Shown: positions 43,859-53,198 of the stretch, piece after piece
Numbering within the stretch: position 1 is the first letter of the stretch
Layout: each line of letters opens with the position of its first letter
Assembly (NCBI GenBank): GCA_945947035.1
Contig: CAMEXD010000001.1
Span: forward strand, 1 to 64,000
Origin: an uncultured Mycoplasma sp.
GTDB lineage: Bacteria; Bacillota_I; Bacilli_A; RF39; UBA660
Length of the DNA stretch: 64,000 nucleotides
Direction: 5' to 3'
The notes under the pieces: generated by a model
The model's input: only the letters and a program-made list of their open reading frames with translations
Told to the model about the DNA's origin: nothing
Database searches by the model: none
Program-made: the position numbers and the translations under genes

Positions 43859-46177
43859 ATGAAATCATTAACAAAAAAAGAATTAGAAATTATGGATGCT
43901 TATTATAGAGCAGCAAATTATTTATCAGTAGGACAATTATATTTACTTAATAATCCACTTTTAGAAAGACCACTTACAATAAGTGATGTTAAACCTCGTG
44001 TTGTTGGACATTTTGGAACAACGTCTGGACAAAATTTTATTTACGTTCATTTAAATAGAATTATAAAAAAATATGATTTAAATATGATTTATATATCAGG
44101 TCCTGGTCATGGTGGCAATGCACTTACTTCAAATACTTATCTTGAGGGATCTTTTACTTTAAAGTATAATGATGTAACAGAAGATAAAAAAGGTATGCAA
44201 AAATTATTTAAAATGTTTAGTTTTCCATATGGTTTATCTTCACATGCTTCTTGTGAAATACCAGGAAGTATTCATGAAGGAGGAGAACTTGGATATAGTT
44301 TAAGTCATGCTTATGGATCAGTACTTGATAATAAAGATTTAATTGCAGCTTGTGTTATAGGAGATGGCGAAGCAGAAACAGGTCCTCTTAGTACATCATG
44401 GTTTTTAAATAGAATAATAAATCCAAAAACAGATGGAATAGTTTTACCAATTCTTAATTTAAATGGTTATAAAATATCTAATCCTACGGTATTTGGAAGA
44501 ATGACTAATGATGAGTTATATCACTTTTTCGTAGGACATGGTTATAAACCTTATTTAGTTTCAGGAACTGATCCATCATATTTACACGAAAGAATGGCAA
44601 AAGTTCTTGACATGGTTGTAAAAGATATAAAAGAAATAAAAAAATGTAAAACTGAAGAAAAAATAATGTATCCAGTTATTATTGTAAAAACTCCAAAAGG
44701 CTTTATGGGACCAAAAAGAGTAGATGAAAAAGAAATTGAAGGAACATTTAGAGCACATCAAGTTCCTATTGCTGTAGATGATAAACATATTGAAAATATA
44801 AAATTACTTGAAGATTGGCTTAGAAGTTATAAACCAGAAGAATTATTTGATGATAATGGTAGATTTAAAGAAGAATATCGAAAATTTATTCCTAATACTA
44901 ATAAATGCATGGGAAATAATCCAGTTTGTAATGGAGGAAATCTATTAAAGGATTTAATACTTCCTGATTTTAGAAATTATGAGTTTAAATTTAAAAAACG
45001 TGGAGCTGAAAAAGCAAGTGATATGATGGAACTTGGTAATTTTATAAGGGATATTATTGCCCTTAATAAAGATAATTTTCTTGTTTTATCTCCAGATGAA
45101 GCTTTATCAAATAGATTAAATCATATATTTGAAGCAACAAACAGAAAGTGGAACGATAAAATTTTACCAAATGATGAATTTTTAAGTAAAGATGGTAGAG
45201 TAATTGATTCACTTTTATCAGAACATATCTGTGAAGGTCTTTTAGAAGGATATCTATTAACAGGAAGACATGGTGTTATAAGTAGTTATGAAGCATTTAT
45301 TAAAGTAGTTGATTCAATGTGTCATCAACATGCTAAATGGTTAAAAATGTCAAAAGAAGTGCCATGGAGAAGTCCTATTTCTAGTTTAAATTATCTGTTA
45401 ACATCACATGCTTGGCAACAAGACCATAATGGTTATACTCATCAAAATCCAGGATTTTTAAATGAACTTGTTGATATGAAAGATGATATAGCAAGAATTT
45501 ATCTTCCAATAGATGCGAATAGTTTAATTTGTAGTTATAACAAAGTATTAAATACTAAAAATAATATCAATGTAATTGTTGCATCAAAACATCAAACTTA
45601 TCAGTGGTTAACTATGAAAGAAGCAATAGATCTTGTAGAAAAAGGAATATCTACTTTAGATTTTGTAAGTAATTGTAAAAAAAATCCAGATGTTATTTTA
45701 GTAGGAGCTGGAGATACTCCAACATATGAAGTTATTTTAGCAGCAAAAATACTAAAGGATAATATTAAAGGTATTAAAGTAAAAGTAATAAATGTAATAG
45801 ATTTAATGAAATTAAGAAATAAAAATGAACTTTCTGACAAAGAATTTGATAATTTATTTACTAAAGAAAATCATGTTATATTTGCATTCCATGGTTATAA
45901 AAGTTTAATTCATGAACTAATTTTTGATAGAACAAATAAAAATTTTCATGTTTTTGGATATAATGAAGAAGGTTCAATTACAACTCAATTTGATTTAAAA
46001 TCAAGAAATAAAATTGATAGATATAGCTTAGTTTTAGAAAGTTTAAAATACATTAAAGGTCATGATAAAGAAAAAAAATCTTTAGAAAATTATTGTAATA
46101 ATATTTTAAAAGAAAATATAAAACATGTTAAAGAATACGGCGATGACTTAGAAGAAATAAAAAAATTTAAATTTTAA
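43859..46177 (+). CDS. phosphoketolase (xylulose-5-P/fructose-6-P)
   Basis: Thiamine-diphosphate enzyme that splits xylulose 5-phosphate (and often fructose 6-phosphate) with phosphate to acetyl phosphate and a shorter sugar phosphate. The 772-residue protein shows VVGHFGTTSGQNFIYVHL, GPGHGGNALTSNTYLEGS, the ThDP motif GDGEAETGPL and the C-terminal half GYTHQNPGF. Length is normal. It indicates heterofermentative carbon flow with acetyl phosphate made without pyruvate oxidation. Monocistronic; GGGAG precedes the ATG. Confidence 0.96.
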   Translation: MKSLTKKELEIMDAYYRAANYLSVGQLYLLNNPLLERPLTISDVKPRVVGHFGTTSGQNFIYVHLNRIIKKYDLNMIYISGPGHGGNALTSNTYLEGSFTLKYNDVTEDKKGMQKLFKMFSFPYGLSSHASCEIPGSIHEGGELGYSLSHAYGSVLDNKDLIAACVIGDGEAETGPLSTSWFLNRIINPKTDGIVLPILNLNGYKISNPTVFGRMTNDELYHFFVGHGYKPYLVSGTDPSYLHERMAKVLDMVVKDIKEIKKCKTEEKIMYPVIIVKTPKGFMGPKRVDEKEIEGTFRAHQVPIAVDDKHIENIKLLEDWLRSYKPEELFDDNGRFKEEYRKFIPNTNKCMGNNPVCNGGNLLKDLILPDFRNYEFKFKKRGAEKASDMMELGNFIRDIIALNKDNFLVLSPDEALSNRLNHIFEATNRKWNDKILPNDEFLSKDGRVIDSLLSEHICEGLLEGYLLTGRHGVISSYEAFIKVVDSMCHQHAKWLKMSKEVPWRSPISSLNYLLTSHAWQQDHNGYTHQNPGFLNELVDMKDDIARIYLPIDANSLICSYNKVLNTKNNINVIVASKHQTYQWLTMKEAIDLVEKGISTLDFVSNCKKNPDVILVGAGDTPTYEVILAAKILKDNIKGIKVKVINVIDLMKLRNKNELSDKEFDNLFTKENHVIFAFHGYKSLIHELIFDRTNKNFHVFGYNEEGSITTQFDLKSRNKIDRYSLVLESLKYIKGHDKEKKSLENYCNNILKENIKHVKEYGDDLEEIKKFKF

Positions 46178-46193
46178 TATAGGAAAATAAAAG

Positions 46194-46237
46194 ATAGTAT
46201 GTTATAATTTTTGTGTAAAATAAGCATACTTTTTTTA
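46194..46237 (+). terminator. terminator after phosphoketolase
   Basis: Stem AGTATG / CATACT with long loop, then seven T. Confidence 0.55.
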
Positions 46238-46301
46238 TAAAATTTTTTAGTAATATAAAAGTAATATACGATTATTCAGTTTGATATCATAAGAGGTGCA
46301 T

Positions 46302-48143
46302 ATGAAAAAAATAAAAATAGATAAAATAAGGATATCATTTATAATATCAATAATGGGAGTAGTTGCACTTATTGTTGGAACAAGTTATGCTATATTTAAT
46401 ACAGTATTAGAATCAAGTAAAGAACAAGTAATAAAAGTTGGTTCTATTGCATTAAAATATACAGATTTAACAGAAAAGGATTTAATAGGATTAGAAGAAC
46501 TAACAGATGAAGAAGGAATAGTAAGTGACAATTATTATAGTTTTAGTATTGAAAATATTGGAACAGAAAAAGCTTATTATGAGGTAATGTTAATAAGTGA
46601 TGAAGAATCAAATAATAGTTTAGAAAAAGTATTAGATGATAAATATATAAGAGCGAGTATCGAAGTAGATGAAGTAGTAAAACCTGTTATAGATATAGAA
46701 GAAGTAGGAAGAATAATCTATCAAGATACCATAAATGCAGGAATAACAAAAAATTATAAACTAAGATTATGGCTTAATTTTGATGGTTTAACAACTGAAG
46801 AAAAACAAACTTTATTAAAACAGGCAATTTATTTTAAAATAAAAGTTACTGCAAGTCAAATAACAGAATTGCCAAACTTAGATGAAAGTGGAGCTAGTAT
46901 TCCAGAATTGGCAACAGGAATGATACCAGTATATTATGATGAAACAGCAAACACATGGAAAAAAGCAAGTTCAAAAAATAATGATGAAAATAATAGATGG
47001 TACGATTATGATAATAAGATGTGGGCCAATGCAGTAACAGTAAGTGATACAAATAGAACTACTTATTTAAACGCTAGTTTAGGAACACCAATATCTATGG
47101 ATGATATAAATACCATGTGGGTATGGATACCAAGGTTTAGTGCTACAGGTGATACCGTAAATTATAATGGAGGAACACAAGCAAATCCTGGAGCATTTAA
47201 TATAACATTTGTTGATAATAAAAAAGTAGCCCATGATGCATTTACATTTGGAACAAATAAACTTAATGGTTTTTGGGTAGGAAAATTTGAAAATTCAAGT
47301 AATATAACTTGTACAGTATCAGATAATTCGGTAGTAGAATTAGGTTGTAATTTAACAACCATAAGACCAAATATAAAACCAGATGCAATTAGTTGGAGAG
47401 GAGTACAAGTATCAACAATTTATATAGATATATCATTAATGACAGAAACAAATAATCATTATGGTTTAAATAAATTAAAAAATACAACACTAGATACACA
47501 TATGATGAAGAATAATGAGTGGGGAGCAGTAGCATATCTAACCCAAAGTATTTATGGCAGATGTATATCAAGTACAAATTGTACTGAAGTAGGGATAAAT
47601 AACAATAGTAGTTATATAACAGGATATGGTGCACCCGATGGAAGTAATAGTTCAGCAACAAATGGTACTTACGAAACAGATTTAGGAAAGAATGCCTCAA
47701 CAACAGGTAATATCTATGGTGTATATGACATGAGTGGTGGATCTTTTGAATATGTTATGGGAGTATACACAGATGGAATAAAAAATTGGTCTGGTTATTC
47801 AACTTCAAATAATAATCACTCAGGATTTAGTGGATGTTTAGGAAGTAGTTGTAGTAGTACCTATAGTGGATTAACATATCCAGAAAGTAAATACTATAAT
47901 AGCTATACGAATACAGGAACTATCTCATCACCTATAACGAATTATACAAGTAATATGCAACATGCTTTAATAGAAATAGCAGGATGGTATAATGACAGAC
48001 CTAATTTTGTTAATGGTGATTATCCTTGGTTTTTACGTGGTGGTTATTACGATTCTGGAATTTATGCTGGTATTTTTCATTATAACTATGATGGTGGATT
48101 AGCAAATAAAATTTATTCATCCCGCTCTGTTTTAGTTAAATAA
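46302..48143 (+). CDS. SipW-type secreted protein with C-terminal FGE/C-type-lectin-like domain
   Basis: The 613-residue protein has a SipW-type signal (VALIVGTSYAIFNT, about 15-40), a TasA/CalY-like domain (about 40-190) and a long C-terminal domain (about 205-613) of the formylglycine-generating-enzyme/C-type-lectin kind: MWVWIPRFSA, FWVGKFE, NNEWGAVAYL, GNIYGVYDMSGGSFEYVMGV and the end WFLRGGYYDSGIYAGIFHYN. The end follows the variable-protein pattern FxRGGxxxxGxxAGxFxxxxxxGxAxxxxSxRxVL of diversity-generating retroelement targets. No reverse transcriptase is in the window. AGAGGTG lies before ATG 46302 (GTG 46296 is inside the site). Confidence 0.75.
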   Translation: MKKIKIDKIRISFIISIMGVVALIVGTSYAIFNTVLESSKEQVIKVGSIALKYTDLTEKDLIGLEELTDEEGIVSDNYYSFSIENIGTEKAYYEVMLISDEESNNSLEKVLDDKYIRASIEVDEVVKPVIDIEEVGRIIYQDTINAGITKNYKLRLWLNFDGLTTEEKQTLLKQAIYFKIKVTASQITELPNLDESGASIPELATGMIPVYYDETANTWKKASSKNNDENNRWYDYDNKMWANAVTVSDTNRTTYLNASLGTPISMDDINTMWVWIPRFSATGDTVNYNGGTQANPGAFNITFVDNKKVAHDAFTFGTNKLNGFWVGKFENSSNITCTVSDNSVVELGCNLTTIRPNIKPDAISWRGVQVSTIYIDISLMTETNNHYGLNKLKNTTLDTHMMKNNEWGAVAYLTQSIYGRCISSTNCTEVGINNNSSYITGYGAPDGSNSSATNGTYETDLGKNASTTGNIYGVYDMSGGSFEYVMGVYTDGIKNWSGYSTSNNNHSGFSGCLGSSCSSTYSGLTYPESKYYNSYTNTGTISSPITNYTSNMQHALIEIAGWYNDRPNFVNGDYPWFLRGGYYDSGIYAGIFHYNYDGGLANKIYSSRSVLVK

Positions 48144-48213
48144 AAAATTTTAAATACCATTTATAATTTTATTAACAAATTGATTTTTTATAAAATAAGA
48201 AAGGTACATAAAA

Positions 48214-49356
48214 ATGAAAAAATATATAGATTTTAAGACAAACAAAATAAAAAATTTATTATTATCTGATATTAAAATTATAAATAAGTACTTATTAACA
48301 ATGATAGTATTTGTAATATTAATGGTTGCAGGTAGTATATCGTACGCCTTATTTGTTTTTGAATTCGAATCAGATAGTATTATGCTATTATATGATGATA
48401 TAAAAGGACCAATATGTGTAATAAATGGACCTGATGTATCAGAAATTGGAGTAAATAGTAATACAACATATATAATGAATTGTACAGATAATTTTGGTGT
48501 AGTTGATACTATTTTAACAAGTGATAATTTTACTATAACTGGTGATATAACAATAAGTAATATAACAAAAGAACAAATAGATAATGGTTATAAATATAAT
48601 ATAACAATTTTATCTGGAACAACAAATACAACGGGTAATATAAAGTTAAATAGTAATGTAATACAAGATATAAATGGCAATTATAACAAAGAATCTAATG
48701 TAAGTAATAATGTTGTTGTTACATCATATAAAAATTTTTATATAGTTTATGGTGGACAAACTCTAGAATATCATTTTGATGAAGGAATGACATTTAATGA
48801 TTTTATATCAAGTAAGTATAATGATGGAAATATATCAAATGATAGTGGTTATCTTGCTTATAATACGGAATATGAAGTTTATAGTGGTTCAACAAGATTA
48901 ACACCAGATAAATCAATAACAATAAATGCTACTTATACTACCAAAGATACACTTGCTAAATTGGTTATATCTGGAGGACGTCTTAAGGAAACAAGTAACA
49001 TTTCATATGATGGTAAAGATGGTGCATGCGATGAAAAAATAGAAATAACAAACTATTATGGTGCTGGATATGTGACAGTAAATGGAACAAATTATGTTTC
49101 AACAACTCTTTGGATAAATAAAAACACAACTATAAAAATATACTATAGTAATGATTATACTACAGCAAAATCATCTTCTGGATGGGTTTATTATAAACCA
49201 AGATATACAACTCAAAATTATACTGTTAGCAAAAATACATATGTTAGATTAAATTCAACTGGAAAAAGTGTAAATTCTCCTAGTGTATGTGATGCGGGAT
49301 TAGTATATAGTGATTATTACGATTATTGTTCTTATTTTACTGTAACGATATCGTAA
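48214..49356 (+). CDS. SipW-type secreted surface protein
   Basis: The 380-residue protein has an N-terminal helix with SipW-type end (ILMVAGSISYALFVFE, about 28-52), an Ig-like beta region (about 65-175: GPICVINGPDVSEIGVNSNT, cf. Ig-like fold repeats of Bacillota surface proteins), a region resembling InlB-type repeats (about 176-235) and a C-terminal beta domain with cysteines (GACDEKIEI, SVCDAG, YDYCSYF). AAAGG lies before the ATG. It follows the DGR-like protein by 70 bases on the same strand and may be coexpressed. Confidence 0.7.
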   Translation: MKKYIDFKTNKIKNLLLSDIKIINKYLLTMIVFVILMVAGSISYALFVFEFESDSIMLLYDDIKGPICVINGPDVSEIGVNSNTTYIMNCTDNFGVVDTILTSDNFTITGDITISNITKEQIDNGYKYNITILSGTTNTTGNIKLNSNVIQDINGNYNKESNVSNNVVVTSYKNFYIVYGGQTLEYHFDEGMTFNDFISSKYNDGNISNDSGYLAYNTEYEVYSGSTRLTPDKSITINATYTTKDTLAKLVISGGRLKETSNISYDGKDGACDEKIEITNYYGAGYVTVNGTNYVSTTLWINKNTTIKIYYSNDYTTAKSSSGWVYYKPRYTTQNYTVSKNTYVRLNSTGKSVNSPSVCDAGLVYSDYYDYCSYFTVTIS

Positions 49357-49491
49357 ATGATAGATATATTATAAATTTTAAAATTTAATTAACATTTTTC
49401 AATAAATTAACAAAATAACTTTATTTTTTATAATTAAATGTGTTAAAATCATATTAAGGATAATAATCTATAATTCAATAGGAGTAAGAAT

Positions 49492-51069
49492 ATGGATAAT
49501 GATATAAATATAGTTGAAGAAAAAAGAAAGTTTTTTAATAGATTACAAAGAAAAAATAAAGTTAATAAGTCAAAAATAGAAGAACTTGACATAGATTCTA
49601 TTGGTATTTCATTAAACTATCAACAAATAGATTTAATGAATTATTCTTGGAGTGATAACATAAAGTATGAAAGTTATCAGAATAAATTACTACCATTCAG
49701 TGATTTTTCTAAAAAAAATGAAAGAAAAAGACATTTGATGATTTTAGATGATTTAAGAAAAGATACTAAACTACCTGAGAAAATAAGAGATGTTTTTGAT
49801 AAAATTTATGATCAAACTGTAAATAATAAAAATATAACTGATGGTGTTTTAACATCAACACTTGATAAACTAACAACTAGATTGTCAACAGATTTACAAC
49901 ATCATATTTTTAAAAAAGTGAATGAGTTATTTAGAGTTTCATACATCGGTATAAAAGATATGAAAATTGAAGAAGCAAGAAAATTATATTCTTATGTTAA
50001 TAATGATTTCACATCAATTACAATTAAAGATTTATGTGATTATAAAAATTATGTTAATTACAATGGTAGTTACAATAGAGATGATTTAGAAAGAGCATTA
50101 AAATTTTGCTATGATAATGATAAACAAGTAAGAATTAAAGATTTAATTAGTTATGATAGTTTTCCTTCTTACTTAAAAGAAGAACCAAAAGAAGTAGTAA
50201 AACAAAAATTACTTACTTATATTGATGATTTAACTAGATATATTAAAAATTATAATGTTATTCATACAAGAATAGATAGAAAGAATTTTATAAGAAGTAT
50301 TGATATAATATCATCATTAATTACAGATGATGTTCCATATAAATATCGTGGTAATTTAAGTGATTATAATGAATCTGGTATTTTATCTGTTTTATCACTT
50401 GAAGATATACTTGATGTTATAAAAGTTGCTAGAAATAATTTACCAACAGTATCATTTGTCTATAATGAAGATGGATTAGAAAATGTTGATAAGCGTAAAA
50501 AAGTTAAAGAAATTATAAAAGCTATAAATGAATATGAAAAGAAAAATAATCTAAAATTAATTGATGTATTAGGAATAAAAATGCATGTTAGTTTAGATGT
50601 TTTAAATGATTCTTTACTTGATATGTTTAATGATCTTAGTGAACTTAATCTTCCTATTGCTATAACAGAATTTGATCTTCATGCAACAACTGATATGTTA
50701 GAAAATAATACAAGTAATGAAATTGAAATTTTAAGAGAAAGATTTATTAGTGATTTATGTAATATGATTACTAATTTGCAAATTTCTAAAGTTATAAAAT
50801 TTGACTCTTTTACTATTGATAGTGTTAATAATAAACAAAATGAAATGTTAGAAATTATTAATGAAAAAAGAAGAGAAAATAATTTGCCACAATTGTTAAC
50901 AATTTATGGTGGATATTATGATGATAATATGGAAAAAAAAGAAATACCTGATTTTGGTTTGAAATATAGCGAAAGTGGTGGAGTGGATTTCTTCTATGGT
51001 GCGATTATAATAGTTTCTTTAGCTTTAATTATTGCGGCAGTTTGTTTTGTATTTATAAAATTTATATAA
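49492..51069 (+). CDS. tail-anchored protein with GH10-like (xylanase-type) region
   Basis: The 525-residue protein lacks a signal peptide and ends in a single membrane helix (about 500-522, AIIIVSLALIIAAVCFVFI). Residues about 320-470 resemble the C-terminal half of family-10 glycoside hydrolases: VSFVYNEDG (cf. fyNDYN), LIDVLGIKMHVSLD (cf. iDGIGxQxH) and LPIAITEFDLH with Glu393 at the nucleophile position (cf. ITExD). The N-terminal half is helical and unfamiliar; the usual acid/base NE motif is not evident. The enzyme activity is therefore unproven, and without a signal the domain should face the cytosol. Confidence 0.5.
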   Translation: MDNDINIVEEKRKFFNRLQRKNKVNKSKIEELDIDSIGISLNYQQIDLMNYSWSDNIKYESYQNKLLPFSDFSKKNERKRHLMILDDLRKDTKLPEKIRDVFDKIYDQTVNNKNITDGVLTSTLDKLTTRLSTDLQHHIFKKVNELFRVSYIGIKDMKIEEARKLYSYVNNDFTSITIKDLCDYKNYVNYNGSYNRDDLERALKFCYDNDKQVRIKDLISYDSFPSYLKEEPKEVVKQKLLTYIDDLTRYIKNYNVIHTRIDRKNFIRSIDIISSLITDDVPYKYRGNLSDYNESGILSVLSLEDILDVIKVARNNLPTVSFVYNEDGLENVDKRKKVKEIIKAINEYEKKNNLKLIDVLGIKMHVSLDVLNDSLLDMFNDLSELNLPIAITEFDLHATTDMLENNTSNEIEILRERFISDLCNMITNLQISKVIKFDSFTIDSVNNKQNEMLEIINEKRRENNLPQLLTIYGGYYDDNMEKKEIPDFGLKYSESGGVDFFYGAIIIVSLALIIAAVCFVFIKFI

Positions 51070-51095
51070 AAGGTATAATTAATTATATCTTTTTT
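51067..51095 (+). terminator. terminator after the GH10-like gene
   Basis: Stem AAAAGGTATAATT / AATTATATCTTTT and T run. Confidence 0.8.
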
Positions 51096-51143
51096 AACAT
51101 TTTTAATAAGAAATAATGTATAATAGTTAATTGAGGTGGGATT

Positions 51144-51989
51144 ATGGATAAGATAATTGATGGAAAATTGGTAAGTGGTATTATAAAAGAAAATTTAAAA
51201 AAAGAAATAGCTACTTTAGATGAAAAATTAACTCTTGTAGTTATTCAAGTTGGTAATAATGAAGCATCTAATATTTATGTAAATAATAAGATAAAATTAT
51301 GTAATGAAATAGGAATTAATTCTATTTATAAAAAATATGAAGATATAGATGAAAAAAGCTTAATAAAAGAAATAGAAAAATTTAACAATGATTCTAGTAT
51401 TAATGGTATTTTAGTACAACTCCCTTTACCAGATTCTTTTAATACTAAAAAAGTTATTAATTCTATCTCATATAAAAAAGATGTTGATGGTCTTACAAGT
51501 ATTAATCTTGGAAAATTATATAATAATGAAGAAAGTATAATACCTTGTACTGCTAAAGGGGTTATGAAATTATTAGATTATTATAACGTATTATTAGAAA
51601 GCAAAAAAGTATCAATTGTTGGAAGAAGTACTCTTGTTGGAATTCCTCTTTTTAAACTTTTATTAGACAGAAATTGTACTGTTGTTATGTGTCATTCTAA
51701 AACTAAGGATTTAAAAAGTATTCTAAAAGAAAGCGATATCATAATCTCTGCAACAGGGAAAAAAGGTTTAATAACTCGTGATATGGTAAAAGAAGGTTCT
51801 GTTGTTATTGATGTTGGAATAAGCAGAATTGAAAATAAAATCTATGGCGATGTTTGTTTTGATGAAGTCTTAGAAAAAGCTTCTTTAATTACTAAAGTTC
51901 CTGGTGGAGTAGGACCTATGACTGTTATTTGTCTAATGGAAAATACATTAGATTGTTATAAAATACAAAAAAATATGAGAAATTTATAA
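51144..51989 (+). CDS. folD: bifunctional methylenetetrahydrofolate dehydrogenase/cyclohydrolase
   Basis: Interconverts methylene-, methenyl- and formyl-tetrahydrofolate. The 281-residue protein shows YVNNKIKLC (YxxxK, catalytic Lys), GILVQLPLPDSF, KDVDGLTSINLG, PCTAKGVMKLL, the NADP loop VGRSTLVGIPL and the end PGGVGPMTV. Length is normal. GAGGTGG precedes the ATG. It is followed by tRNA-Ser. Confidence 0.97.
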   Translation: MDKIIDGKLVSGIIKENLKKEIATLDEKLTLVVIQVGNNEASNIYVNNKIKLCNEIGINSIYKKYEDIDEKSLIKEIEKFNNDSSINGILVQLPLPDSFNTKKVINSISYKKDVDGLTSINLGKLYNNEESIIPCTAKGVMKLLDYYNVLLESKKVSIVGRSTLVGIPLFKLLLDRNCTVVMCHSKTKDLKSILKESDIIISATGKKGLITRDMVKEGSVVIDVGISRIENKIYGDVCFDEVLEKASLITKVPGGVGPMTVICLMENTLDCYKIQKNMRNL

Positions 51990-52051
51990 AAAAGTGTTGA
52001 AAAAAATAGTTATCTATCATATAATAAGATTACGTTTTTAAAACATTTCTT

Positions 52052-52144
52052 GGAGTGGTACTCAAGAGGCTGAAGAGGCGCCCCTGCTAAGGGTGTAGAT
52101 CGGATAAAACTGGTGCGAGGGTTCAAATCCCTCCCGCTCCGCCA
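52052..52144 (+). tRNA. tRNA-Ser (anticodon GCT)
   Basis: Class II tRNA of 93 nt with long variable arm; acceptor GGAGTGG / CCGCTCC, anticodon loop CTGCTAA, T loop GTTCAAATC, encoded CCA. Confidence 0.95.
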
Positions 52145-52156
52145 TATTAGAAAAGT

Positions 52157-52184
52157 AAGTTCTGATTAGTTCGGGACTTTTTTT
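52157..52184 (+). terminator. terminator after tRNA-Ser
   Basis: Stem AAGTTCTGA / TTCGGGACTT with G-T pairs, then seven T. Confidence 0.75.
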
Positions 52185-52250
52185 AATTTAATTATAGAAA
52201 TTTTGTGTAAAAATATTTCATATAATATATTAATTTTTTTTAAAATTATC

Positions 52251-52281
52251 TTGACTCTCCCCTTAGAGTAGGTTGTATAAA
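52251..52281 (+). promoter_or_regulatory. MerR-type promoter with 19-bp spacer
   Basis: TTGACT (52251-52256) and TATAAA (52276-52281) are 19 bases apart, the over-long spacer typical of MerR-controlled promoters. The spacer holds the dyad ACTCT-CCCCT-TAGAGT, close to the CTCCCCTTAGGGGAG type operator of BmrR/Mta-like activators. The regulator encoded next is the obvious ligand. Confidence 0.85.
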
Positions 52282-52300
52282 TAATTTAGGAGGCGAAAAT

Positions 52301-53098
52301 ATGTATAAAATTGGAGATTTTTCTAGCATGTCAAAAACTACTATAAAAACACTTAGATATTACGAAAAAGAAGAATTATTAAAACCTGTTTATGTAGATC
52401 CAAAAACAGGTTATAGATACTATGAAACAAGTCAATTAGTTGAAATATCTAAGATTATTTCTTTAAGACAAATCGGATTATCAATTAAAGATATAAAAAA
52501 GATATTAGATGGATATGATATGGAAGAAATACTAAACAAAAGAAAAAAAGAGATAGAAGAAAATCTTGTTAATTACAATACCTCGCTTTCTAAAATTAAT
52601 TATTTATTGGAGGAAAACAATATGAAAAATGAAATATTTATTAAAGAAATACCAAGTTATGTAATATATTATCGTGATGGAGTAATATCTGATTTTAGTA
52701 AAATTCCAGAATTTGTTTTACAAGCTGGGACAGAATGTACTAAGAAAAATCCTAATTTAAAATGTGTAACACCAGATTATTGCTATATTAGTTATTTGGA
52801 TGGTGAATATAAGGAAAAAGATATTAAAATTAGATATGCCGAAGCTGTTGAAAAAATTGGAGTAGAAACTGAAAAAGTAAAATTTATGAAAACTAATCCT
52901 ATAACAGCCGTATGTATTTATCATAAAGGATCATATGACACTTTAAGAGATTCATATAATATTATTTTAAAATACATTGAAGATAATGGCTATGAAATAA
53001 TAGATAATGTTCGTGAATGTTATATTGATGGTTGTTGGAATAAAGATAATGTTTCTGATTATTTAACAGAAATACAATTTCCAGTTAAAAAAAGATAA
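52301..53098 (+). CDS. MerR-family activator with GyrI-like effector domain
   Basis: The 265-residue protein has an N-terminal MerR winged helix (YKIGDFSSMSKTTIKTLRYY, 1-70), a dimer coiled coil (about 75-108) and a C-terminal GyrI-like domain (about 112-262: CIYHKGSYDTLRDSYNIIL, ENGYEIIDNVRECYIDG). This is the BmrR/BltR-type layout in which a lipophilic drug bound by the GyrI fold triggers transcription from a 19-bp spacer promoter. The gene is preceded by such a promoter and followed by an ABC-2 exporter, so drug-induced efflux is the likely system, with a terminator in between. Confidence 0.93.
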   Translation: MYKIGDFSSMSKTTIKTLRYYEKEELLKPVYVDPKTGYRYYETSQLVEISKIISLRQIGLSIKDIKKILDGYDMEEILNKRKKEIEENLVNYNTSLSKINYLLEENNMKNEIFIKEIPSYVIYYRDGVISDFSKIPEFVLQAGTECTKKNPNLKCVTPDYCYISYLDGEYKEKDIKIRYAEAVEKIGVETEKVKFMKTNPITAVCIYHKGSYDTLRDSYNIILKYIEDNGYEIIDNVRECYIDGCWNKDNVSDYLTEIQFPVKKR

Positions 53099-53103
53099 TT
53101 GTT

Positions 53104-53132
53104 AAAGCAAATTATACATTAATTTGCTTTTT
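53104..53132 (+). terminator. terminator after the MerR gene
   Basis: Stem AAAGCAAATTA / TAATTTGCTTT followed by TT; the ABC genes have a TGCTATAAT extended -10 at 53137-53145. Confidence 0.75.
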
Positions 53133-53198
53133 ATGTGCTATAATTTTTGTATAAGTAGTTTATATTCTGATAAAAAAAAAATAATTGAGGTGAATTAT

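Noticed and set aside
46302-48143. A complete diversity-generating retroelement in the window
   Set aside because: No reverse transcriptase frame and no template repeat were found; only the possible target is here.
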